Positions 20,029-29,373 of a stretch of 36,583 nucleotides of DNA are shown piece by piece (position 1 is the stretch's first letter; each line of letters opens with the position of its first letter). The DNA is from a virus: positions 1 to 36,583 of IMG/VR virus record IMGVR_UViG_3300032770_000064. One strand, given 5' to 3'. The notes under the pieces are model-generated. The model had not been told where the DNA came from. It searched no databases and saw nothing but the letters and a program-made list of their open reading frames with translations. The position numbers were made by a program, and so were the translations under genes.

Positions 20029-21572
20029 GTCAACTCCAGCTCGAAATTGATATAGCCCGTACCGCTCGTCGTACCTAAGTTGGCTGCCACAATGTCGCCA
20101 GGTGTGAAGGTCGTCGTGGTAAAGTCTGTCAGTGTCGTGCTTTCTTTGACCGTTCCTGTGGAAAGCTGAACGCCGCTCGTGCTGATCGTATTCGATACCG
20201 TTGGAATGGCGGTGCCAGCGGCTACCTTCCACGTCTGGATTGTGCCCGTACCGGCATCTGCCGCAATGTCCCAACCTACTAACGTGCAGGCTGAACCGAA
20301 AGCAGCGGGCACAACGAAGTAGCCCAGCACTCCGGTTGAGAGTGCGGTGCCACCGGGTTGACCGGCTTGGAAAGAAATGGCGTGAACGAGCGTAGCCGCT
20401 ACAGGAAGATTGCTGGAATTCAGGCCAATGGCCGGGGTTGCACCGTTGGTGATAGCCGCATACGGAGTCCCCCCTTTCAACAAGCCGGTTGGTGCGCTAG
20501 ACGGAATCTGGCCTTCTTGAGCAGTGGTTGTGATCGTAGAAGCTGCGTCCTGCACCACAACACTGCGGTTAGCTGTCAATGCCGCCGTATTAAAGTCCGC
20601 CGCCTTGCTTGCCGAGCCTCCAATGAACACGTCGCCCCAAGGCAGCAGCACGGTGCCTAGATTCTTTGCAGCCGCAACAGAAGGTGTAATAGTTTCTGTA
20701 ACGGTAAGTGTTGTTGCATTGTCGTTTATATGTGCTGCGCCCAATCCACCAGAACCGTTGTTGGTTTGCAAATCACCAGACGAGCCAGCTACACTAAGGT
20801 GAGCAGGGCATGTTGAGCCAGCGGAGCATGTAAGCGTACCACCAGAATCAATCGTCAACGTCTGGCCACTGGCAACATGCCCCGGTACAAGCACATTAGA
20901 AGCGGTGGTAGTGCCAAACCCGCTAAACTCTCCTGCCGAACCAACACCAGAATCTACCCTTACTACACCAGTACCCGATGGAAGAACTCCAGTAACTGAA
21001 CCACATCCCGGCCTGCCTGAAGTATCTATAGCATTAACGTACTGCAAGCTAGGACAAGTACCACCCGGAATGTTCCCATTTACCTTAACTACACCAGGAT
21101 TAGGATAGGTTCCATCCAAGTCCCCTCCCGCTGGGCCGGTTGGTGAACCTCCACCCCCACCACCTCCTCCATTACCTGCTAGCTCCTGTGCAATCTCTGT
21201 TAGCTTATCCAACCCCCTACCAGTCGTCCCCGCCAACGCTGGCATGTTGTCATAGAACGCTATAGCTTGGGTTATAGGGGTGACCCTAGTCAGAACAACT
21301 GTACCAACTGTACATGGATATAGAGTCCCAAGTGTAACACTCCCACCATTGTTATAGTTATTGTTCAGGGGGACTACTGTATAACTGGTAGGAGTAAGTA
21401 CTGTACCCGCTAATGTCACAGTCAGTGCAGTAGGATCGCTGATAGGAAAGTTAAACACGTATGGGCCAAAGCCACCGCTGCATGTATAGGTGACACTATA
21501 GGGCACATCCGGCACTGTGGCCCATGCCGTAGGACAGCCCAACAGTATCAGCCATAGAAGTGCCCGCTTCAT
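20016..21572 (-). CDS. tail fibre with T7-type N-domain behind a signal peptide
   Basis: A 518-residue protein. Residues 1-18 look like a Sec signal peptide (MKRALLWLILLGCPTAWA). Residues ~22-132 match the phage T7 tail-fibre N-terminal pattern: YVFNFPISDPTALTVTLAG, PTSYTVVPL, TVVLTRVTPITQ and DKLTEIAQELA. A glycine tract follows, then GPAGGDLDGTYPNPGVVKV, a motif frequent in fibre shafts. The rest is low-complexity beta-rich shaft, and the tip (~400-518) is a beta domain ending ELTCAQ. GAGGGATGG precedes ATG 21572. A signal peptide on a virion fibre is unexpected. Confidence 0.75.
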   Translation of the reverse strand: MKRALLWLILLGCPTAWATVPDVPYSVTYTCSGGFGPYVFNFPISDPTALTVTLAGTVLTPTSYTVVPLNNNYNNGGSVTLGTLYPCTVGTVVLTRVTPITQAIAFYDNMPALAGTTGRGLDKLTEIAQELAGNGGGGGGGGSPTGPAGGDLDGTYPNPGVVKVNGNIPGGTCPSLQYVNAIDTSGRPGCGSVTGVLPSGTGVVRVDSGVGSAGEFSGFGTTTASNVLVPGHVASGQTLTIDSGGTLTCSAGSTCPAHLSVAGSSGDLQTNNGSGGLGAAHINDNATTLTVTETITPSVAAAKNLGTVLLPWGDVFIGGSASKAADFNTAALTANRSVVVQDAASTITTTAQEGQIPSSAPTGLLKGGTPYAAITNGATPAIGLNSSNLPVAATLVHAISFQAGQPGGTALSTGVLGYFVVPAAFGSACTLVGWDIAADAGTGTIQTWKVAAGTAIPTVSNTISTSGVQLSTGTVKESTTLTDFTTTTFTPGDIVAANLGTTSGTGYINFELELTCAQ

Positions 21573-21573
21573 G

Positions 21574-22116
21574 TTACCATCCCTCAGCGCGGAAGATTAA
21601 ATCCAAGGTAATGTTTGCACTATGTACAGTATTGACAGTTATCGCCACTGTAAGAGCGCTGCGTACCACTGGATAGCCCGTAACCACTGTCGAGGTCGTA
21701 AGGACTATAGGTGTCAACTGGGCAGCGGTGGAGCTACCATTCGTGGTAAGCAGTCCAGCATCCAGCGCAAATCCCTGCACGTCCTTAATAGTTACGGTGT
21801 AATTATTGGTAGGCTGTGTAGTCCCAGGAGTCCTGCCTACCTCATATAACCTATAACCAGTAAGATTATAAGTATTGAGTGCATTAGTGGGGTAGAAACC
21901 TGTGAGTGGGATGGTAATAGCTGGGAAGCTACCATCACTTGAGCTGCCCACACAGACTAGAGTTACAATTACTGTCCCTGAGTCTGCTATACGATTACTG
22001 GTAGCTGCAATCTGCGTGCTGGTTACATCTGACACTGCACAGCTACCAGCAGTAGCCACAGCATATGGGGCCAGTCCTAGAACGGCTAAGAGCAGCCCTA
22101 TAAGTAGACGTTTCAT
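21574..22116 (-). CDS. secreted 180-aa beta-rich protein with signal peptide
   Basis: ATG 22116 has AGGAGG six bases upstream. Residues 1-21 are a signal peptide (MKRLLIGLLLAVLGLAPYAV, A-x-A cleavage region). The mature part is Thr/Ser-rich and beta-rich (SGTVIVTLVCVGSSSDGSFP; NTYNLTGYRLYEVGRTPGT) and resembles pilus- or fibre-type sandwich domains. It ends one base before the fibre start. It could be a fibre accessory or an exported decoy; I do not recognise the family. Confidence 0.65.
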   Translation of the reverse strand: MKRLLIGLLLAVLGLAPYAVATAGSCAVSDVTSTQIAATSNRIADSGTVIVTLVCVGSSSDGSFPAITIPLTGFYPTNALNTYNLTGYRLYEVGRTPGTTQPTNNYTVTIKDVQGFALDAGLLTTNGSSTAAQLTPIVLTTSTVVTGYPVVRSALTVAITVNTVHSANITLDLIFRAEGW

Positions 22117-22125
22117 TTAACCCTC

Positions 22126-23382
22126 CTAGAAATCTATTCCCCAAGATGACAAGTCACTGAGGTTATCCTTCAGGTCATCCATACTGCCACTGGTCACAGT
22201 TAGCTCAGTACCCCGTACTTGCTCACCAATTTCCTTGACTTCCTCCGTGCAACTCTCAAGTGAATTACCGTAAGCAACGATGGCTCCAACTTCCTCACCG
22301 GAGTTTTGCGGGAGTATCCAGGTTTCTTTGCCGAACTGCGCTGCGTATCTGAGCTTAATCTGGTCACGGTACTCCTCTGGGAACTCTATGAGCATTGGCT
22401 TCTCTGGTGACCATTTGCTCTTAATGAGTACCTCGCAGCCGTAGCGTCCCCGATACTGCGGCTCTACCAGCTTGCCCCCAGAGCCTTCCCACATAATCTC
22501 CGGCAGGTTGGCAATCATGTTCAACTCCAGCTCGCTCACCGGAGAACCGAACCGGCAGCAGGGGTCAGCCAGCCACAGCCCCTTTGCGCCCACGCACGAT
22601 TCAAACGCAATCAAATTTCGATATTTGTACTGTTCCAGCGTTGGTGAAATTTTATCGTAGATGTCAACCAGCGCGGGCGGCATCTTGTTCCAGTCCTTCA
22701 CGCTGCACACGTAGCCCATGTCCTTCTGCTCCACGCCTAGCATGGCGCGGGAGGGGTACTCACCATCAATGCAGTAGGTGTCGATGGCTATGTCCAGCGT
22801 ATCGGGCAGATTGTCCTCCACCACAAAGTCACGGCTCTCGGCTACCGGCCCAAATTCAGCTTCCATCGTGTCCAAGCGGCCCTTAGCCAAGTCATAACCC
22901 TCGACGCTAAAGGTTTCAGTGTCTCCACGAGTGCGGTTAATCTTGACCCAGAGTTTGTCATGGCCCCGGCTCCTGATGTACTTCCTAAGTTCATCCATAC
23001 CTGTAACTATCTTGTATGGAGCTTGGGGGATGCCCAGTTCCTTGAAGTGCTCCTTAGCAGCAGTACGGTTGCACTCTAGCTCATCAGCATTACGGCTACC
23101 CCATACACGCTTGCCTATTGAAGCTAGGTATTCTTGCAATGGCCCTTGGTGAAGATCAGTGAATACGAATAGGTCTACATCGTCAATGATGTCCCAGATA
23201 CTATCCACACGTTCATAGTCTGGGAAGCCTTCACCTAGCTCTGTTTTGTACGAGCTTGGGAAGTCTGCTACCCAAGGGGAGGTATAGTATACATGCCCAA
23301 AGGACTGACTGAGCTTGCGGGCTACCTCCGCAAAGATGCCATTGTCGCAAATACAGACCGAGTGTGTAGAATGGTCAGCCAC
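22126..23382 (-). CDS. ATP-grasp ligase, GARS/PurD-like
   Basis: A 418-residue protein with the layout of phosphoribosylamine-glycine ligase-type ATP-grasp enzymes. It has a nucleotide-fold start (SVCICDNGIFAEVARKLSQS), FTDLHQGPLQEYLASIGKRV (74-93), GSRNADELECNRTAAKEHF (95-113) and GIPQAPYKIV (117-126). The lysine strand LWVKINRTRGDTETF (144-158) and FVVEDNLP bind ATP, and LADPCCRFGSP is the metal-site strand equivalent to E-N-R-GDP. The substrate is unknown. No other purine gene is present and the gene lies in the virion module, so nucleotide synthesis is doubtful and peptide or amine ligation is possible. The GTG start at 23382 overlaps the stop of the HELAE gene. A central part is GC-richer than its ends. 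Confidence 0.75.
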   Translation of the reverse strand: MADHSTHSVCICDNGIFAEVARKLSQSFGHVYYTSPWVADFPSSYKTELGEGFPDYERVDSIWDIIDDVDLFVFTDLHQGPLQEYLASIGKRVWGSRNADELECNRTAAKEHFKELGIPQAPYKIVTGMDELRKYIRSRGHDKLWVKINRTRGDTETFSVEGYDLAKGRLDTMEAEFGPVAESRDFVVEDNLPDTLDIAIDTYCIDGEYPSRAMLGVEQKDMGYVCSVKDWNKMPPALVDIYDKISPTLEQYKYRNLIAFESCVGAKGLWLADPCCRFGSPVSELELNMIANLPEIMWEGSGGKLVEPQYRGRYGCEVLIKSKWSPEKPMLIEFPEEYRDQIKLRYAAQFGKETWILPQNSGEEVGAIVAYGNSLESCTEEVKEIGEQVRGTELTVTSGSMDDLKDNLSDLSSWGIDF

Positions 23383-23756
23383 TATAAGCTCTCTACAGCC
23401 CTATTATAAGTACTCCACTTAACTCCCAACTCCTTAGCCAGCATCTTCTCTACCTTGGTAGCAAACTGATGCTCACGGTAGTAAGGGGCATTAGGATCAT
23501 CCCCAGGCTCACTCTCATCCCCACCCTTACGCTTGGCCTCATACGCGATGTCGAATAGGTCTACCTCAGACTGGCTGATGTTACGCTGCTTACATAGCAG
23601 GCACTCAGCGAGTTCATGGAAGGCTACTAGCATCTCATAGCGCCAGTTACGCATGTCTGAGATGAATATGGTAAGGTTATCGCCTTCCCATACCCAGTCC
23701 CCGACTGTTGGATACCGCTGTTGGTGGTTCGGGATAACTTTGATAGTTACCTGCAT
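23382..23756 (-). CDS. 124-aa HELAE-motif protein, zincin-like
   Basis: The protein contains VAFHELAECLLC (44-55), an HExxE variant of the HExxH zinc-protease helix with H47, E48 and E51, and a later PYYREHQFATKVEKML whose H96 or E95 could complete a metal site. SEPGDDPNAPY lies between them. Similar small proteins occur in phages, but I know of no proven activity. The start at 23756 overlaps the stop of the internal virion protein (TAATG), and its end overlaps the ATP-grasp start (TAGTG), so the pair is tightly coupled. Confidence 0.6.
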   Translation of the reverse strand: MQVTIKVIPNHQQRYPTVGDWVWEGDNLTIFISDMRNWRYEMLVAFHELAECLLCKQRNISQSEVDLFDIAYEAKRKGGDESEPGDDPNAPYYREHQFATKVEKMLAKELGVKWSTYNRAVESL

Positions 23757-26700
23757 TAGCGTGCCCCTGATAGATGATATCCCTTACGCTTGCTGCTATC
23801 CTTCTTTGGCCCCTCATGGTACACAGACGCACCAGCGAGAGCTGCTAGGAAGTCCTTATAGCTAAGACTCTCATCCGGGTTCATGTAACGCTCTACGATG
23901 TCCTTCACTACGAACGGGGAGGGGAATAACTGCTCTGCACCGAATGCCAGCTCCTTACCCGATTTGGTAAGCACATCCTCCTTGGGCTTATAGATTGGCT
24001 TACCCTGCCAGTCCTTATTAAGCAGCATTCTAGCTCCAGTGCCGAATAGCGGGGATGCTTTGTTAATGGAGAACTCTACAGCACCGGCAGGAAATCCATC
24101 CTTAGCTACCTTATTCATCAGTCCTACAGCATCCTTGGGAGCACCAGCAAGGAAGATACTACTATACATCTCCTTACCCTTGTCATCCTTACCCATATAG
24201 ACACTGAACGCTTGCTTGGACATCTGGCCTGTCAGGAATAGACTCATGCCTTGGGTCATTGCATATCCAGTAGCAAATGACTTTAGCCAGAACGCACGAG
24301 CAGCTTTACCTCCAGCCCCACCTTCGCCAGCATACTTCAGATTGGCTACGTTACTGAATGTCCAGTCAGGAGCAAGCAGGAACATACGAGCGATAGCTTG
24401 GAAGTTGGCGCTGACTCCCATAACCTCCCAGTTCAAGCCACCGTAAACTGCATTGACCTCTTTAGCTATCGAGCGCATGGCTGTGCCATATTCAGCGTCA
24501 GTAGCGTTAGGATGCTTGGCTAGCCATTGTGCTTCCTTAGCAGAGAAGTCTATTACCTTGAACTTACGCTGAACTACTTCAAAGGTAGCTTTGGTTACAC
24601 CCTTGAATATCTTATCTATAGGCTCGTAGCCCTTACGAACTGTATCGAGTAGAGTGCTACGATCCTCTACACTGGAAGGCTTAAGTCCCTGATAGGCTTC
24701 ATAGGGAGTACCAGTCTTGGTAGTCTCCAGACCATATAGTGCCCCCTTACGCTCCTGTGCCTCAAACTCAGGGGAGTTGTTATCAGTAGCTAGAGCCTTG
24801 CGGTAAGCGTCTATGCCAGCATTATTCATAAACGAGATGGTAAGTGCTCTCATGTGGAATGGTGACAGTCCTAACTCGATAGACTTAATGTAAGCCTGTG
24901 CCAGCTTTGCCACCTTCCAGTACTTAGCACCTGAGATTACATCATTCTCAAGCACAGGCTTCATAGCTTCGGCTATCTTTGGAGGAACGTGCAACCCCTT
25001 ACGTTCACCTGTCAGGGATACCCAGTTACGTGGGTAATTTTCAGTTTTCTCACCCGTTTCAGGGTCTTTCTCAACACGAACACCTTCCTTGCCAAGCTCA
25101 CTATTTTTCAGCTCCATTTCAAATACGCTACGAGCTACAGTAGTGCCTAACCTGTTACCGTACACTCGTAGTTCATCAACTGCATTGAAGGTACGCGCCT
25201 CTACCTCACCACTCTTTAGTGGTTCAAGGATTCGCAGGTATTCACGCCTAATATCATTTGGGGATCGTTTGGAGAACTTCCCCACACCCTTACCCGAAGT
25301 ATCCGCAGCCTGCCCAACCCCAAGCTCTGCCCTCTCCTCCTCATCCTCAATTAACCTTGTAAACAATCTGGGACTATAGCGGTTGGCGAATATACTACTA
25401 TCCAGCTTCATAAAGTTGGTTCGCAAGTCGCCAGTTTGTGAGAAGTAGTTAGTTAACAGGTCATCGGCTTTCTTGAAGTTATCAAAGTTCTCAGTTGGTT
25501 CCCGCTCACCTTCAATCCTATATTTAGAGTACTCTACAGGGTCTAGTATCTTTAATGCACGCTCCATTGATGGTATTGCCTGTTTGAGCTTTTCGTTACT
25601 GCCTGCACGTATCTCCTCTATATCCTTCTGAAGTGCATAAGGATCATCACGGTAGTCCCTGTAGAATGTCAGAGCTTCTTGGTCTATTGAGTCTGGTACA
25701 AGTTTCGCTACGCTGCTGGCAACCTGCTCCCCGTAGGCTCTGACCATGTTCCGTGTGCCTGTAAAGAGGGTACGAATAACTGACTTGCCATACCCCTCTG
25801 ACTTGTTCCCAGCTTTGATATTGTTTAGTTCCTCTCTATTCTTCGCAAGGAACCCTTGTAGCTCCGCAGACACACCTGTAAGTGTTTCATCACCCTCAAG
25901 TACAGTACGCTGGGCTACTCTATTCTGAGCCTCTTCGTAATCTGCTGCATGGAACTCTCCACCACTGATACCTTCCCACATAGCAAAGACTTCAGGCTCA
26001 TTATCACGTACCCATTTCTTAGCCTGTGTACGGCTTAGGAAGTCACCGCTCTGGGTAGTGAAGCCTCTACCTGACTTCACTAATGCTTTAGGTGGTATAT
26101 CCTCTGGAGGCGTACCTGACTCAAGCAATAACTGACTACTGGCAGTTTTCATCTCATAGGCTTTGTCAATTACCTGCTGGACTTGTATCTCAGGCTGGTT
26201 TAGTACCTTATCAATGGCTGATTGTGTTAGAGGACTACGTGGGCCAGTTACACTAGAGTCTAGCTCAAGGGAGCTAGCGCCAGTAACGCCAGCCTCAATA
26301 TCCCTTCCACTAAGCTCCTCCCACTGTTTAGTAGGTATATCTACATACTGTAACTCTCCACCTTTACGGTAGTTCTGTGCATACTCCTTACTAGTAGAGA
26401 AAAACGCTGGGCCTTCATATCTACCAGGCTCTGCACTGCCGTGATATAGCCTAGTCATTCCTTCTGCTGGTGGTGGAGCCTCGAATGTCTTATTAGACTC
26501 AAGCTCCTCAAGTGTAACAGGCGTTTCCCCTAATGCTGACCTAGCAACATCCTCATGCACCTCTCCTGGCTCCCCAACCATTACAGCTTCACTGCCATCC
26601 TTAGCAGTTACACGTATAGCAGGGCGTAGACCGTTCTCAGGGATGTTCTTGACAGGGGGCTGGGCAGCTACTTTGGTGGCTGTCTGCTCTGGTGTAGTAC

Positions 26701-27574
26701 CGTCCTTGGCATAGACATCAATCATGCCTTGCTTTACGCTAGGGAGAGAGCTAACAGCATGGGTGATAACTCCTAGCCCACCTACTAGAACAGCGTTACG
26801 CTCGAAGCTCTCAAGTGTGGGCATCTGCCCGTTAAGTATGGCACCAGCAATGGTCATTGCACTGGCTTGGTAAAAACCACTGAGAGCACTACCACCGAGG
26901 GGGCCAAGCACACTGGGTACTGGCAAGCCACCAGCATAGTGCATCGCCTCACCTGTAAGTAGACCCTTAGCAGACTCCCACAGAGCACTGCCAGTACGGC
27001 TAGCAAGGTCGCTAAAGTTGACTACAGTACCTTTCTGAAGCCTATCCATGTATGCCTTACGTAGTCCAGCATCTACAGTAAAGCCAACATCAGTACCTAT
27101 ACGCGCTCCTTGAGGTAGACCAAAGGACTGTGCTAGAGCACCAAGTACAGCAGGGCCATATAGCACAGGGTCTTTAGCGAACTCTGCCATGTCGTGGATG
27201 AAGTTATCCAGCATGTCATGAGACTCGAATGGTTCTGGGAGCTTCTTGTGGATGGCTAGGGAAAGGGGGTCATCCTCCACAGTAAGGTCTTTGCGGATAT
27301 TGGAAGCAAAGTCACTACCCGTAGCACTTAGACGTTGCTTAATGTAATCGTGCTGGTCATAGGCCAGTTTGGGGTCAGCGCCGGTCATGTGGGAGAAAAT
27401 CAGCGCGGGGAGCAGCTTTCCCATGTCGAGCAAATCGCTGATGGCCCCGCTGGAAGGTGCTACGGCCCCGTCCTGCGACGATGGCTGCTCAATCGGCGTC
27501 CAGCCCTCCGCCTGCGTTGTGGGACGCTCTGGGGCCGTTTGTGGCGATTCTGGCACTAGCGTCCAGCCAGCCAT
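23756..27574 (-). CDS. large internal virion protein (gp16-like) with ADP-ribosyltransferase-like segment
   Basis: A 1272-residue protein in the position of T7 gp16, the ejected protein that helps DNA enter the cell. The N-terminus is proline-rich with WTLVPE and WTPIEQ repeats. Hydrophobic stretches follow (~205-275). Residues 374-414 read TRLYHGSAEPGRYEG ... FFSTSKEYAQNYRKGG ... LQYVDIP, the R/H-Y ... STS ... pattern of ADP-ribosyltransferases. Upstream is a typical linker, KDGSEAVMVGEPGEVH; downstream is GDFLSRTQAKKW. The C-terminal ~700 residues are helical and contain MTQGMSLFLTGQMSKQAFS-type membrane segments. Such fused, injected effectors are known as polyvalent proteins. No lytic transglycosylase motif is visible. 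Confidence 0.7.
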   Translation of the reverse strand: MAGWTLVPESPQTAPERPTTQAEGWTPIEQPSSQDGAVAPSSGAISDLLDMGKLLPALIFSHMTGADPKLAYDQHDYIKQRLSATGSDFASNIRKDLTVEDDPLSLAIHKKLPEPFESHDMLDNFIHDMAEFAKDPVLYGPAVLGALAQSFGLPQGARIGTDVGFTVDAGLRKAYMDRLQKGTVVNFSDLASRTGSALWESAKGLLTGEAMHYAGGLPVPSVLGPLGGSALSGFYQASAMTIAGAILNGQMPTLESFERNAVLVGGLGVITHAVSSLPSVKQGMIDVYAKDGTTPEQTATKVAAQPPVKNIPENGLRPAIRVTAKDGSEAVMVGEPGEVHEDVARSALGETPVTLEELESNKTFEAPPPAEGMTRLYHGSAEPGRYEGPAFFSTSKEYAQNYRKGGELQYVDIPTKQWEELSGRDIEAGVTGASSLELDSSVTGPRSPLTQSAIDKVLNQPEIQVQQVIDKAYEMKTASSQLLLESGTPPEDIPPKALVKSGRGFTTQSGDFLSRTQAKKWVRDNEPEVFAMWEGISGGEFHAADYEEAQNRVAQRTVLEGDETLTGVSAELQGFLAKNREELNNIKAGNKSEGYGKSVIRTLFTGTRNMVRAYGEQVASSVAKLVPDSIDQEALTFYRDYRDDPYALQKDIEEIRAGSNEKLKQAIPSMERALKILDPVEYSKYRIEGEREPTENFDNFKKADDLLTNYFSQTGDLRTNFMKLDSSIFANRYSPRLFTRLIEDEEERAELGVGQAADTSGKGVGKFSKRSPNDIRREYLRILEPLKSGEVEARTFNAVDELRVYGNRLGTTVARSVFEMELKNSELGKEGVRVEKDPETGEKTENYPRNWVSLTGERKGLHVPPKIAEAMKPVLENDVISGAKYWKVAKLAQAYIKSIELGLSPFHMRALTISFMNNAGIDAYRKALATDNNSPEFEAQERKGALYGLETTKTGTPYEAYQGLKPSSVEDRSTLLDTVRKGYEPIDKIFKGVTKATFEVVQRKFKVIDFSAKEAQWLAKHPNATDAEYGTAMRSIAKEVNAVYGGLNWEVMGVSANFQAIARMFLLAPDWTFSNVANLKYAGEGGAGGKAARAFWLKSFATGYAMTQGMSLFLTGQMSKQAFSVYMGKDDKGKEMYSSIFLAGAPKDAVGLMNKVAKDGFPAGAVEFSINKASPLFGTGARMLLNKDWQGKPIYKPKEDVLTKSGKELAFGAEQLFPSPFVVKDIVERYMNPDESLSYKDFLAALAGASVYHEGPKKDSSKRKGYHLSGAR

Positions 27575-29370
27575 TATTGACCCTCCAGTTTCCAGCCGGA
27601 CGGCAAAGGTGTCCCAGGCGCGGCTTCATGTAGATTACCTTGTGGATCGCGGGCATAAATCTTGCTCGGTGTAGCAGTTGGTGCTTTACCAGCCGATGTA
27701 GATGTTGAGCCGAGTCCAGCTGGCTGTACAACAAAGAAGTTCCACAGTTTATCTATGAGGCCATTGGTGGATTTCTTCTTACCTCCATCTACTAGCTCCT
27801 TAGCCTTATCAGCTACCTGATTACCTGTAAGCCCACCCTGCCTGTATTCCCTCCTGAACTCGGCAGCAGTCTTGGCCTTCTCTACAGGGTCGAGTCCAGA
27901 GCTACCAATGATACCTAGGCCATTCTGATAATCAGGGTTATCCACACTGCGCTTATAGTCGTACCACAGTTCGTGTGCCTGCTTATTAGTTAGATTACCT
28001 TTATGTACCTCTGACTCTATATCCCTGTTGAAGTCAAGTTCCTCACCATTGGTGATACGCTCAAAGAGTCGGTCAGAGGTAGTATAGCCCTTTTCCTCAG
28101 CAGCACGCTGCTTATCAATATCTGCATCACGCTTCTCAGCACGGGCAAATCTAGCTTCTGCTCTCTGCTCTGCCTCCCAACTCTTAGCTCCATTCACTAT
28201 CTGTGGGTAATAATCCACTCTAGCTTTCTGGAAGTCAGGGACATACCTACGAGCTAGAGCCAGTCCCGCTCCAATCTTACCCTGTGCAAACAAGTCATAT
28301 ATCTCATCCCGCTCCTCATCAGCCTTCTTACGAGCTTCACCATAGAAATCAGTCTGTGAAGCGTTGATGTAACTCCTCAGCTTCTCCCCCTGTACAAAGT
28401 CGGCAATCGGCTTACCTGTGGATGGATCTGTTGTAACTATGCCATGAGCCATTAGGAAATCAGGGTCTTTGAGGGAAGCTAGTTGGTTATCGAAGTTAGG
28501 ATTACCAGCACTGTCAGAGTAGGGAGCAGACTTGAATACCTCATGCAGGTTATTGAGATTAACATTAATATTCTCAGTCTCAGCGAGTAGCGTTAGGCGT
28601 TTGTCAGTCTCCGCCGCGTGAGTGAGGAACTTGTTAATCTCGCCTTGGTCAAGAGTTGACAGGTCTAGCGGCCCTTTGCCCGTCTTGAGCTGGTCAATTA
28701 CTTGCCTACGTGTTAGGGGGTTAGGACTGTTGATATTAGCATCAAGCACACCAGCAGTAACGTCCTGTTTGAACTTGTGGAGGATAGCTTCCTGCTGTTG
28801 CGGCAGCATCGTACCCATAACATGCACGGAAGCATCTGTTGACATCTTCAGTTGGTCGTAAGCTTGGTCTGCATTACCGCCAGCCATCGTAGCATTGATA
28901 CCCTCTTGAACCTTCTTGTCATACGTGACCTTAGTAGCAGCCTCATCTCCCTTCTGAATGAGAGTAGCCTTCCTGCCATTAACCGTATTCTGTAACTCTA
29001 CGTCCTGTTGAGCACCAAAGATGGCTAGCTGCCTACCAAGTACCTTATCGTGCTCATAGGGAGCAAGGGTGTGTGCCAGTTCTCCCTTAGCATGGTCATA
29101 TACAGCCTGTGCATCTTCAGGCGTTGTAGTCTTGGCTAGGTCAGCATGAACCTGATTAAGTACCCTATCATAAGCTATCTCAGCTTCCTTGGCCTTGAGA
29201 TAACGCTGGGCCTTAATCAGATGCCCTTCAAACGCTAGATTAGCTGCTGCTAGCTGCTGAGTCTCTTCTCCAGCCTCATAGATAGCCTCTCCCACAGAGC
29301 CAAACTGACGCGGAGAGGCATGAGGTAGTGCTACAGGTTCATCAATCGGGAGTCCTGGTATTTGAGGCAT
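27574..29370 (-). CDS. internal virion protein (gp15-like)
   Basis: A 598-residue protein, highly helical and charged, with coiled-coil segments (LIKAQRYLKAKEAEIAYDRV; EQRAEARFARAEKRDADIDK). It has the length and position of T7 gp15, which forms the ejection tunnel with gp14 and gp16. It starts three bases after the gp14-like gene, and its stop overlaps the gp16-like start (TAATG). The C-terminus has a Ser/Thr/Ala-rich linker and DPQGNLHEAAPGTPLPSGW, a motif typical of phage virion protein ends. Assignment is by order and character, not by a diagnostic domain. Confidence 0.7.
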   Translation of the reverse strand: MPQIPGLPIDEPVALPHASPRQFGSVGEAIYEAGEETQQLAAANLAFEGHLIKAQRYLKAKEAEIAYDRVLNQVHADLAKTTTPEDAQAVYDHAKGELAHTLAPYEHDKVLGRQLAIFGAQQDVELQNTVNGRKATLIQKGDEAATKVTYDKKVQEGINATMAGGNADQAYDQLKMSTDASVHVMGTMLPQQQEAILHKFKQDVTAGVLDANINSPNPLTRRQVIDQLKTGKGPLDLSTLDQGEINKFLTHAAETDKRLTLLAETENINVNLNNLHEVFKSAPYSDSAGNPNFDNQLASLKDPDFLMAHGIVTTDPSTGKPIADFVQGEKLRSYINASQTDFYGEARKKADEERDEIYDLFAQGKIGAGLALARRYVPDFQKARVDYYPQIVNGAKSWEAEQRAEARFARAEKRDADIDKQRAAEEKGYTTSDRLFERITNGEELDFNRDIESEVHKGNLTNKQAHELWYDYKRSVDNPDYQNGLGIIGSSGLDPVEKAKTAAEFRREYRQGGLTGNQVADKAKELVDGGKKKSTNGLIDKLWNFFVVQPAGLGSTSTSAGKAPTATPSKIYARDPQGNLHEAAPGTPLPSGWKLEGQ

Positions 29371-29373
29371 AAG

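Noticed and set aside
20029-20274. 82-residue N-terminal extension of the 544-aa secreted protein
   Set aside because: It lies in another frame of the fibre gene, is His/Arg-rich shadow sequence, and would bury the signal peptide; ATG 20028 has its own ribosome binding site.
18892-21108. Several plus-strand frames across the fibre genes
   Set aside because: They are antisense to well-supported minus-strand genes with ribosome binding sites and recognisable domains; no promoter or ribosome binding site supports them.
22126-23382. Calling the ATP-grasp gene purD
   Set aside because: The layout is GARS-like, but there is no purine context and the metal-site strand (LADPCCRFGSP) departs from the usual E-x-N-x-R-x-GDP, so a specific gene name is not justified.
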